Shown one piece after another: positions 28,977 through 36,763 of a DNA stretch of 64,000 nucleotides (position 1 is the first letter of the stretch; each line of letters opens with the position of its first letter). The stretch comes from Muricoccus harenae. GTDB lineage: Bacteria; Pseudomonadota; Alphaproteobacteria; Acetobacterales; Acetobacteraceae. The notes under the pieces were generated by a model that was given only the letters and a program-made list of their open reading frames with translations, did no database searches and was not told the DNA's origin. The stretch covers positions 1-64,000 of the forward strand of contig NZ_WWDL01000016.1 in the NCBI RefSeq assembly GCF_009848505.1, written 5' to 3'. The translations under genes and the position numbers were made by a program.

Positions 28977-29569
28977 TGGGCGACCTGATCCCCGCGGCCC
29001 CCCGCCCGCAGGACCTGCACGACCCCGGCGGCAAGGTGCGGCTGAAGGTCGGCGGCGAGGTGGTCAGCCGCGCGGAGTTCTCGGCGGATGGCCGCTACCG
29101 CACCGTGCTGGAGCGCCGCTGGGACGGACTTCCCTTCGGCAGCCCGGGCGTCTGCGCCTGGATCATGATGAATCCCAGCACGGCCGATGAGACGGTGGAT
29201 GACCCCACCGTCCGCCGAGCCCGAGACTTCACCCGCCGCTGGGGCTTCGGCGCCATGGTAGTGCTGAACGCCTTCGCCCTGCGCGCGACCAAGCCCACCA
29301 TGCTGCTGGAATGCGAGGACCCGGTGGGACCGGGCAATGACGCCGCCATCGCCGACTGGGCGGCGCGGGCGGATCGCGTGGTTGTCGCCTGGGGCCTGCC
29401 GCCGAAGAAGCTGCGCGGCCGTGCGTCGGAATTGGCCGCGATCCTGGCCCGCGCGGGCGCGAAGCCCCTGGCGCTGAAGGTCACGGCGGATGGCCAGCCC
29501 GGCCATCCGCTCTATATCGCGGGCGATACCGAGCCGAAGCCCTGGGAGGCTCCGGCCGGCGCCCGCTAG
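28976..29569 (+). CDS. DUF1643 domain protein
   Basis: This 197-residue protein shows the DUF1643 pattern: AWIMMNPSTADETVDDPTV, then RRARDFTRRWGFGAMVV and LNAFALRATKP, with a C-terminal HPLYI. No reaction is established for the family, though the MNPSxAD and WG motifs are strongly conserved. Its ATG overlaps the prfB stop as TGATG, so it is probably translated by re-initiation after release factor 2. A TTG one codon upstream is a less likely start. It converges on a binding-protein gene only three bases away. Confidence 0.88.
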   Translation: MGDLIPAAPRPQDLHDPGGKVRLKVGGEVVSRAEFSADGRYRTVLERRWDGLPFGSPGVCAWIMMNPSTADETVDDPTVRRARDFTRRWGFGAMVVLNAFALRATKPTMLLECEDPVGPGNDAAIADWAARADRVVVAWGLPPKKLRGRASELAAILARAGAKPLALKVTADGQPGHPLYIAGDTEPKPWEAPAGAR

Positions 29570-29572
29570 GGG

Positions 29573-31189
29573 TCAGGCCCGCCGAACGTTCCAGAACAGC
29601 GTCGGCCCGCCCTTGAGCACGCCGGTGATGCTGCGACGATAGGCCTGCTGCGGGCGCTGCAGGCCGAGCGGGATGAAGGGCGCCTCCTCCCACACCGTGC
29701 GCTGCAGCTCCTCCGCGATTCGCTTCTCGGTCTCGATATCCTTCGCGTCGAACCACTCGTCGCGCAGGGCCTCGCGCCGGGGGCTGGTGGGCCAGCCGGA
29801 CCAAGCATTGGCGCCGTTGCCGCGAAGCGGCTGGTGGCTGCCGGGAACGGAGGTGTCCAGCCCCTCCCAGGTGGTGCAGAAGGCGCTGAAGCCGCCCTGC
29901 TCCACCGGGCCGCGATTGGTGCGGCGCTGGATCTGCGTGCCCCAGTCCATCGAGATGAGATCGACGTTGAAGCCGACCCGGCGCATCAGGTCCGCGGCGA
30001 CCTCCGTCATGCCCTGCAGGTTCGGAAGATCGGTAGCCGAGAGCAGCACCACCCGCTCGTTCTTGTAGCCGGCCTCCCGGAGCAGGCGCTTCGCCTTCTC
30101 GACATCGCGCGGCCCGGTCAGGATCTCCAGCCCCGCGTCATTCGCCAGCGGCGTGCCCGGGGTGAAGGCGCCCGCAGGGATGCGGTAGAGTTCGGGATCG
30201 GTGCCCACCGCCGCCTGCACGAAGGCTTCCTGGTCCACTGCCGGGAAAAGGGCCCGGCGGATGGCGGGATTGTCGAAGGGCGCGTGCAGATGGTTGAAGC
30301 GCAGCACGCCGAAGCTGCCGGCGGTGTTGATCGCCTCCACCACGATCTGCCGGTTGCGCCGCAGGATGGGCAGCAGGTCCGGCAGCGGCGTCTCCCACCA
30401 GTCGGCCTCGTTGTTCTGCAGGGCCGCCGCCGCCGTGGCGGCATCCGGCATGACGCGCCATTCGACCCGGTCGAAATGCACCTGCTTGCCGCCGGCGAGC
30501 AGGTCCGGGGCCTCCTGCCGTGGCTGGTAGGCGGCATTGCGCTCGAAGACGGCCAGGCTGCCGGCCACCCACTCGTCCCGGAGGAAGCGGAAGGGGCCGC
30601 TGCCCGTGAAATCGGTGACCTGGGTGAAGGGGTCCGTCTGCGCCACGCGCTCCGGCATAATCGCGCAGATATTGGCGCCCGCCTTGCCCAACGCCCAGGT
30701 CAGGCCGTTCCAGGGCCGCTTGAGGCGGATGCTGAAACGTTCATCCGAGGCGGCAGTCATCTCCTCCAGCAGGGCGTCGAGGCGCTGCCCGAGGACGTCG
30801 CGCTTCGACCAGCGGCGGATGGAGGCGATGCAGTCGCGGGCGCGAACCGGCTCGCCATCGTGGAAGCGCAGGCCCGGGCGCAGGGTGATCGTATGGGTCA
30901 GCCCGTCGGCGGACACCTCATGCGCCCCGGCCATCTGCGGCTTGGTCTGGAAGTCGCTGCTCATGCCGAACAGCGTGTCGTAGATCATCAGCCCCGCATT
31001 CCGGGACAGCACCGAGGTGCCCCAGATCGGGTCCATGCTTGCGAGGTTGCCCTGCGGCACGAAGCGCAGGGTGCGTGCCGCCGCGCCTTGCGCGAGGGCC
31101 GGCGCAGGCATCCGGCCCAGGCCGGCCATCATCGCGGTGGCGGTGGCCGTCCTCAGTAGCGTTCTGCGATCGGTCAAGGTCATCTCCAT
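29573..31189 (-). CDS. ABC transporter family-5 (peptide/nickel type) substrate-binding protein
   Basis: This is an extracytoplasmic binding protein of 538 residues. A probable Tat signal (TDRRTLLRTATATAMMAG) precedes the family-5 pattern LRFVPQGNLASMDPIW, YDTLFGM, TLRPGLRFHDGEPV and PAIRRALFPAVDQEAF. Such proteins bind peptides, opines or other solutes. No permease or ATPase genes adjoin it. Several in-frame ATGs lie within 21 codons and none has a strong ribosome site, so the start is approximate. It is not part of the neighbouring prfB operon (opposite strand). Confidence 0.9.
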   Translation of the reverse strand: MEMTLTDRRTLLRTATATAMMAGLGRMPAPALAQGAAARTLRFVPQGNLASMDPIWGTSVLSRNAGLMIYDTLFGMSSDFQTKPQMAGAHEVSADGLTHTITLRPGLRFHDGEPVRARDCIASIRRWSKRDVLGQRLDALLEEMTAASDERFSIRLKRPWNGLTWALGKAGANICAIMPERVAQTDPFTQVTDFTGSGPFRFLRDEWVAGSLAVFERNAAYQPRQEAPDLLAGGKQVHFDRVEWRVMPDAATAAAALQNNEADWWETPLPDLLPILRRNRQIVVEAINTAGSFGVLRFNHLHAPFDNPAIRRALFPAVDQEAFVQAAVGTDPELYRIPAGAFTPGTPLANDAGLEILTGPRDVEKAKRLLREAGYKNERVVLLSATDLPNLQGMTEVAADLMRRVGFNVDLISMDWGTQIQRRTNRGPVEQGGFSAFCTTWEGLDTSVPGSHQPLRGNGANAWSGWPTSPRREALRDEWFDAKDIETEKRIAEELQRTVWEEAPFIPLGLQRPQQAYRRSITGVLKGGPTLFWNVRRA

Positions 31190-31316
31190 TCCGGCGCCCA
31201 TCATGCGCTGGTGTTGCCAGGCGCAGATTGCATCCTGCAGAACGGCGCGTCACCCGGTCAGGCGCGGGAGACGAGATCTTCATGCCCTGCTGTTGAGGCA
31301 ATTCTCGGCGGGGGTG

Positions 31317-32378
31317 TCAGTCCTGCCGACGGTTGGTGAAGCGGGCATTCCCCAGTCCGGTCCCGATGGTCAGCACGCCCCAGCGCTCCACGTCCTGCAT
31401 GTTGGGGATCTCGCTCAGCCCCTGCAGCACGGCGTCGTTGTGCATCAGCACGGTGGTGGGATGGCCGCCGATCTCGGGGATGGCCTCGGCGATGGCGCGG
31501 GGTAGGTTGAAGCGGCTGCTCTCCCAGTTTCCTGGCAGGTTCTGGCCGCCGCGGTCGATCGAGCCGTCAGCCTCGATGATTCCGGGACAGCCGATGCCGA
31601 TGAAGGGCGCCAGGGCCCGCTTCTTCGATTCCGCCAGGGCGACCATGCCGCGCAGCATGGTGGCGATCCGCTCTACAGCCTCCTCGCGGCTGGGCTCGTC
31701 GTCATGGTGGCGCCAGACCTCGAGCCCGACCACCTTCGCCTCCGACAGGTCGCGCGCCTTCTTCAGGTTCAGCTCCACCAGCCCGGCACGGATGTTGGTG
31801 CCGCCAATGTCCACGGCCAGCAGGCTGTCATGGCCCGAGAAGATCCAGCTCGGCGCCAGATGGGCGGCGCCGATCAGCGCGGCCTCATCCGGCTCATGGG
31901 TGATGGGAACCAGTTCCACCCCCTGGCCATCCGCCTTCAGCAGCAGGGAGGCGCGGCCGATCGCCAGATGCCCGATCCGGCTTCCGCTCATCCCGCCACC
32001 GACGACGATGCGCTGCGTGTCCTTCCAGCCCTTCAGCTTCAGGAAGCGGCGGGTGACCCGCGCCAGCTCCTGGGCGAATTCCTCCACCACGCCATGGACG
32101 AGGGCGGCGACCTCCGGATTTTCGTGTTGCATCAGCTTCTCGAGCCGGCGCTTGGAGACATCCTCGCTCGGGCAGTCGCCCAATGGGTCCTCGTCGCCCA
32201 GCTTGCGCAGCCGCTCGCGCCACTCGTCCAGGATCGCACGGAAGGCGCGCTTGCTGGCCCGGTCTCCGATAAAGCCCTCCTTGTCCCGCAACTCGGCATT
32301 ATAGGCATCGAGCACGACGCTGGTGAGCTGCGGCGCGCCGTGGCTGGCGACGGGTGGCGCGGGGGCGTGGTCAGGCAT
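31317..32378 (-). CDS. ROK-like sugar-kinase-fold protein with apparently permuted halves
   Basis: This 353-residue protein has clear ROK/ASKHA motifs in an unusual order. Residues about 30-180 look like the C-terminal half of a ROK or polyphosphate-glucokinase protein. They carry a GDRASKRAF segment, then IVVGGGMSGSR and a DEAALIGAAHLAP end. Then LLAVDIGGTNIRAGLVE, normally at the N terminus, begins with its Asp at residue 190. GIGCPGIIEADG and HNDAVLQG follow, and the chain ends just after TIGTGLGNARF. The CxCGxxGC zinc motif and the ExGH sugar ligand of many ROK kinases are not seen. Substrate and activity are unknown. The ATG used gives the shortest frame covering all motifs. Confidence 0.72.
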   Translation of the reverse strand: MPDHAPAPPVASHGAPQLTSVVLDAYNAELRDKEGFIGDRASKRAFRAILDEWRERLRKLGDEDPLGDCPSEDVSKRRLEKLMQHENPEVAALVHGVVEEFAQELARVTRRFLKLKGWKDTQRIVVGGGMSGSRIGHLAIGRASLLLKADGQGVELVPITHEPDEAALIGAAHLAPSWIFSGHDSLLAVDIGGTNIRAGLVELNLKKARDLSEAKVVGLEVWRHHDDEPSREEAVERIATMLRGMVALAESKKRALAPFIGIGCPGIIEADGSIDRGGQNLPGNWESSRFNLPRAIAEAIPEIGGHPTTVLMHNDAVLQGLSEIPNMQDVERWGVLTIGTGLGNARFTNRRQD

Positions 32379-32445
32379 GGTGTGATCTGGATCCCCTGGT
32401 GTCGGGGCATGAACGTCGCCATCGCCCCCAGGGTTGGAAAAGCTG

Positions 32446-33570
32446 TCAGCGCGGCCGGCGGATACCGAGGCTTGCCGCCGCCAGCAGAGCCGCGGCCCCC
32501 CCATAGATCAGCATTGCCGGGGCGACCGGCAGCAGGACGCCCGCCAGCAGCGGGCCGGCGCCGGCGCCGATATCGCGCCAGGTGGCCTGCCGTGCCAGGG
32601 CGGGCACGCGGGCGGAGCCGGGGTTCTCGGCCGCGACCAAGGGGCCGGGCAGGGGCTGGATCACGGCGCGCAGCAGCACCGTCGCCAGCGCTCCGGCCCA
32701 GAGCAGCACGCCGCCCGCGCCAAGCAGGAGCAGCCCCGCGGCGGTGGCAAGGGACAGCCCGACCAGCGCCCGCCGCGCCCCGACCCGCCCGGCCAGCCAA
32801 CCGCCAGCCGGGGAGAGGAAGATCTCCGCCGCGTAGCGCAGCGCCAGCGCGGCCCCGGCAGCCAGGGTCGCGCCTTCCGGCAGGGCGGCGGCGGCCAGCA
32901 CCGAGAGGCCGATGACGAAGAGCCCATCCATGGTGAGGCCGAAGACGAAGGCCCAGATGTCGAAGCTGCCCGGCAGGGCGAAGCGCGGCCCGCCCTTGGC
33001 ATGGCCCTCGGGCTGATCGGGCAGGCGGGAGGCGAAGAGGATTGCAGGGAGGGAGACGAGGCCGAGCACGACGAAGACGGCGCGCGGCCCTGCCCATTCG
33101 GCCAGCACTGCGCCACCCAGGAGCCCGAACATCGGCCCCGCTGCCACAATGGAGCGCGACCATCCGCTGCGCCGCGCCGCACCCTCCGAAAGCGCCGTGG
33201 GGAGGGCCTGAACCGCGATGTTCATCGCCGCGAAGGCCAAGCCCCAGAGAAGCCGCGCCAGCAGCAGGGCCCAGAGGCCCGACAGCACCGCATAGCCGAA
33301 GGTGGCCAGTGCCGCCGCGGCGGCCGCCAGCATGCAGGCCGTGCGCGGGCCGCGTTCCCCGTAGAGCCGCGCCACCCAGCCATAGCCCGCGATCCGTATC
33401 AGCCGGTTGGCCGCCAGCAGGATGCCCGCCTCGGGCAGGGTCACGCCGAAGGTGCCGGCATAGAGCGGCAGCAGCAGGTAGAGCACCGTGTCGCCCGGCA
33501 GGGTGCAGGCAAGGGTGAAGGCGGAGTTCCGTGTCGCGCGGTCTGCTTCAGCGGCCTCCAGGACGGTCAC
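32446..33570 (-). CDS. Major facilitator superfamily transporter
   Basis: This is a predicted 12-helix inner-membrane carrier of 374 residues with typical MFS patterns. These include GVTLPEAGILLAANRLIRI, the loop motif ARLYGERGPR between helices 2 and 3, and a related loop (GWLAGRVGARRAL) in the second half. It starts with GTG, and GTGA overlaps the stop of the upstream acetyltransferase gene by four bases. The two are therefore translationally coupled. The pairing of an N-acetyltransferase with an efflux-type MFS protein suggests detoxification of an amine compound, which is an inference. Confidence 0.86.
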   Translation of the reverse strand: MTVLEAAEADRATRNSAFTLACTLPGDTVLYLLLPLYAGTFGVTLPEAGILLAANRLIRIAGYGWVARLYGERGPRTACMLAAAAAALATFGYAVLSGLWALLLARLLWGLAFAAMNIAVQALPTALSEGAARRSGWSRSIVAAGPMFGLLGGAVLAEWAGPRAVFVVLGLVSLPAILFASRLPDQPEGHAKGGPRFALPGSFDIWAFVFGLTMDGLFVIGLSVLAAAALPEGATLAAGAALALRYAAEIFLSPAGGWLAGRVGARRALVGLSLATAAGLLLLGAGGVLLWAGALATVLLRAVIQPLPGPLVAAENPGSARVPALARQATWRDIGAGAGPLLAGVLLPVAPAMLIYGGAAALLAAASLGIRRPR

Positions 33571-34103
33571 GGGCGGGTGGGGGGCGTCGTGTCGCCAGGG
33601 CCCAGCGCACGGGTCATCAGCACCGTGTCCAGCCACTGCTCGTGCTTGTAGCCGATGGAGGGGATGACCCCGGCATGGCGGAAGCCGAGGGCCTCGTGCA
33701 GGCGGATCGAAGGGGCATTCGCCGAATCGCCGATCACCGCGACCATCAGGCGGAAGTCGGCCGCCTCGCAGCGGGCGATCAGTGCCTCCAGCAGAACGCG
33801 GCCAATGCCGCCGCGGAGGCCGCCGGGCGCGACATAGACCGAGTTCTCCACCGTATGCCGATAGGCCGGCCGGGGGCGGTAGGCGGAGGCATAGGCATAG
33901 CCGAGCACGGTGCCGGCCTCGTCGGTCGCGACGAGGTGCGGATAGCCGCCGGCCAGGACCGCCTCCCGCCGGGCCGCCATCTCGGTCTCGTCCGGTGACG
34001 AAAGTTCGAAGGAGGCGCGGCCGTTCTCCACCCAATGGGCGTAGATGCGGGTTATGGCGGGGACGTCTTCGGGGCGGCTGTCGCGGATGATGGGCGCTGT
34101 CAT
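33567..34103 (-). CDS. GNAT acetyltransferase of the phosphinothricin (Pat/MddA) family
   Basis: This 178-residue GNAT enzyme has the Pat-family pattern: IRDSRPEDVPAITRIYAHWV, GYAYASAYRPRPAYRHTVEN-SVYV and GIGRVLLEALI. The acetyl-CoA region precedes MVAVIGDSANAPSIRLHEAL-GF. Family members acetylate phosphinothricin, methionine sulfoximine or methionine sulfone. A second homologue lies at 47174-47692 in this window. It is the first gene of a coupled pair with an MFS transporter. Confidence 0.9.
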   Translation of the reverse strand: MTAPIIRDSRPEDVPAITRIYAHWVENGRASFELSSPDETEMAARREAVLAGGYPHLVATDEAGTVLGYAYASAYRPRPAYRHTVENSVYVAPGGLRGGIGRVLLEALIARCEAADFRLMVAVIGDSANAPSIRLHEALGFRHAGVIPSIGYKHEQWLDTVLMTRALGPGDTTPPTRP

Positions 34104-34181
34104 GAAAGCGTCATGCGACCGGCCGTGCCGCGCCGCAAGACGATCAGGTCGGCGACTTGTCTGGCCGCTACCCTTTGGCCG

Positions 34182-35825
34182 CTATCCCGCCATTCCTTCC
34201 CGCACCGCCTGGCGCAGCGGCACCTTCTGCAGCTTGCCGGTGGAGGTCTTGGGCACCTCCTGGAAGACCACGCGCTTGGGCACCTTGAAGGAGGCGAGGT
34301 GCGCCCGGCTATGGGCGATCAGCTCGGCCTCGCTGGCCTCGGCGCCGGGCTTCAGCTCGACGAAGGCCCAGGGCACCTCGCCCCATCGCTCGTCAGGCGC
34401 CGCGACCACGGCGGCGATGGCGACCGCCGGGTGCTTGTAGAGTGCGTCCTCCACCTCGATGGAGGAGATGTTTTCCCCGCCGGAAATGATGATGTCCTTG
34501 GCGCGGTCCTTCAGCTGCACATAGCCGTCCGGGTGCTTCACGCCGAGGTCGCCGGTGCGAAACCAGCCGCGGGCGAAGGCCTTCTCCGTCGCGGCGGGAT
34601 CCTTCAGATAACCCTTCATCACCGTGTTGCCGCGCATCACCACCTCGCCCATCGTCGCGCCGTCGGCGGGCACGGGGGTGTCGTTCGCATCCAGCACGTC
34701 GAATTCCTCAAGGGTGACGTAGCGCACCCCCTGGCGTGCCATCAGGGCAGCCCGTTCCGGCGCGGGCCGCGCATTGTCCTCCGGGTGCCACTCGTTCACG
34801 ACCGAGGGGCCGTAGCATTCCGTCAGCCCATAGATGTGGCGCACCGTGACGCCGGCCGCATCGGCGGCGGCGAGCACAGCCTCCGGCGGCGCGGCGCCGG
34901 CAGTGCCGAAGACCAGCCCCGTGCCCGCGACGCGCGCGGGATCGTTCACCAGCATCTGCAGCACGATCGGCGCGCCGCACATATGCGTCACGCCATGCGC
35001 CGTGATCAGGTCCCACATCGCCGGCCCGCGCACGGCGCGGAGGCAGACATGGGTGCCGGAGACAGCGGCCACTGCCCAGGGGAAGCACCAGCCGTTGCAA
35101 TGGAACATCGGCAGCGTCCACAGGTAGACGGGCGCCGGGCCGATGCCGCAGGCCAGGACATCCCCAATGGCCCCGAGATAGGCGCCGCGGTGGTGGTAGA
35201 CCACGCCCTTCGGCCGGCCGGTGGTGCCGGAGGTGTAGTTCAGCGCGATGGCATCCCATTCATCCGCCGGCGGCTGCCAAGGGAAGGCGGGATCGCCGGC
35301 GGCGAGGAAGGAGTCGTAGTCGATGCCGCCCATGGTGTGGGGGAAGGGCGCCTCTGGGTCGTCCACTTCGATCACCAGCGGCTTCGCCGCCTTGCCCTGC
35401 AGCGCACGTTCCAGCAGGGGCACGAATTCGCGGTCCACGATGATCGCGCGCGCCTCGCCATGATCCAGGATATAGGCGATCGTGTCGGCATCCAGGCGGA
35501 TGTTGATCGTGTTCAGCACCGCGCCGGCCATCGGCACGCCGTTGTGGCACTCGATCATGGCGGGGATGTTGGGCAGCAGCGCCGCCACCGTGTCACCGCG
35601 CCCGATGCCGCGCGCAGCGAGGGCGGAGGCGAGCCGCACACAGCGGTCGCGGTGCTGGCGCCAGGTGAAGCGCTGCGCGCCATGGATCACCGCGATGCGC
35701 TCAGGGAAGACCGCCGCCGCACGCTCTACGAAGAGCAGCGGCGTCAGGGCGCGGTGGTTCGCGGGGTCGCGGGGCAGGGCGTCATAGGCCTGCTTCGCCG
35801 TGATGGGCGTCGGGTTGAGGTCCAT
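34182..35825 (-). CDS. AMP-dependent acyl-CoA synthetase
   Basis: This is an ANL-superfamily ligase of 547 residues. It has the P-loop-like YTSGTTGRPKG at 197-207, the YGLTECYG adenine-site motif, GWFRTGDLG, and the C-terminal catalytic lysine in STGKLQKVPLR. It resembles medium- or long-chain fatty-acid and aryl-acid CoA ligases; the acid is not predictable. The start ATG overlaps the stop of the upstream enoyl-CoA hydratase gene (TGATG) and has GGAGG upstream. Together the two genes suggest beta-oxidation-style degradation of an imported acid. Confidence 0.93.
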   Translation of the reverse strand: MDLNPTPITAKQAYDALPRDPANHRALTPLLFVERAAAVFPERIAVIHGAQRFTWRQHRDRCVRLASALAARGIGRGDTVAALLPNIPAMIECHNGVPMAGAVLNTINIRLDADTIAYILDHGEARAIIVDREFVPLLERALQGKAAKPLVIEVDDPEAPFPHTMGGIDYDSFLAAGDPAFPWQPPADEWDAIALNYTSGTTGRPKGVVYHHRGAYLGAIGDVLACGIGPAPVYLWTLPMFHCNGWCFPWAVAAVSGTHVCLRAVRGPAMWDLITAHGVTHMCGAPIVLQMLVNDPARVAGTGLVFGTAGAAPPEAVLAAADAAGVTVRHIYGLTECYGPSVVNEWHPEDNARPAPERAALMARQGVRYVTLEEFDVLDANDTPVPADGATMGEVVMRGNTVMKGYLKDPAATEKAFARGWFRTGDLGVKHPDGYVQLKDRAKDIIISGGENISSIEVEDALYKHPAVAIAAVVAAPDERWGEVPWAFVELKPGAEASEAELIAHSRAHLASFKVPKRVVFQEVPKTSTGKLQKVPLRQAVREGMAG

Positions 35826-36640
35826 CAGCGATGCCTCCACTCGGGCCTGCGCTTCGCGACGAAGGCGCCGATCCCCTCCGCCGCGTCCTCCGCCAGCAGG
35901 TTCTCGACCATGGCGGCGGTCGCCACCTCATAGGCCTCGGCAAGAGGCAGGCCGGCCTGGCGGTGGAAGCTGCGCTTGCCGAGCTGCACGGCCAGCGCCG
36001 AGCGCCCCGCGATGCGCACCGCCAGCGCCGCCGCCTCAGCCCGCAGGGAGGCGGCCGGGACGACGCGGTTCACCAATCCGATGCGCCGTGCCTCCGCAGC
36101 ATCGATCGGCTCACCCGTCAGCAGCATCTCCATGGCTGCCTTGCGCGGCACGGCGCGCGAGAGCGACACGGCGGGGGTGGAGCAGAACAGGCCGATATCC
36201 ACGCCTGGGGTCGCGAAGCGTGCCTCTTCGGACGCTACCACCAGGTCGCAGGCTGCGGCGAGCTGACAGCCGGCGGCGGTGGCCATTCCCTGCACGGCGG
36301 CGATCACCGGCTGGGGCAGGGCGGGGATGGCCTGCATCACCGCCGCGCAGCGCGCCATGGCATCGGCGAAGAAGGCGCGGCCGCCATCCGGATCGGCGAA
36401 ATGGGCGGTGATCTCTTTCAGGTCATGGCCGGCACAGAATACCGGTCCTTCCGCCTGGATCACCACGCAGCGGATGGCGGGGTCCTCCGCAACGCCGAGC
36501 AGCGCTGCCCGGAGCGCATCGAGCAGCGCGACGGAAAGCCCGTTCCGCGCGGATGGGCGATTGAGGGTGAGGAAGGCGGTGGCGTCCCGGTCCTCGAGGA
36601 CCAGGATGGGTGCGACGGCTCCCGCGGTGCCATCCGGCAT
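35825..36640 (-). CDS. Enoyl-CoA hydratase/isomerase family protein
   Basis: This crotonase-fold enzyme has 271 residues. It shows AFLTLNRPSARNGLS, the oxyanion-hole stretch VFCAGHDLKEI and GMATAAGCQLAAACDLVVAS. The second glutamate of classic hydratases is not obvious at its usual place (VDIGLFCSTP). The reaction may therefore be isomerisation, hydrolysis or another crotonase chemistry rather than hydration. A GGGAGGAAG ribosome site precedes the ATG. It forms a two-gene unit with the acyl-CoA synthetase. Confidence 0.9.
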   Translation of the reverse strand: MPDGTAGAVAPILVLEDRDATAFLTLNRPSARNGLSVALLDALRAALLGVAEDPAIRCVVIQAEGPVFCAGHDLKEITAHFADPDGGRAFFADAMARCAAVMQAIPALPQPVIAAVQGMATAAGCQLAAACDLVVASEEARFATPGVDIGLFCSTPAVSLSRAVPRKAAMEMLLTGEPIDAAEARRIGLVNRVVPAASLRAEAAALAVRIAGRSALAVQLGKRSFHRQAGLPLAEAYEVATAAMVENLLAEDAAEGIGAFVAKRRPEWRHR

Positions 36641-36763
36641 GTCTTCCTCCCGCTTTTCCTTGTGTGCAGCTTGGGGTTTGCCATGGGCCCCATGCAAGGG
36701 GCGCCGAAATGGAAAGGGCGCCGGGATCCCTCCCGGCGCCCTTCCCTGGTGACGTGCCGCCCG

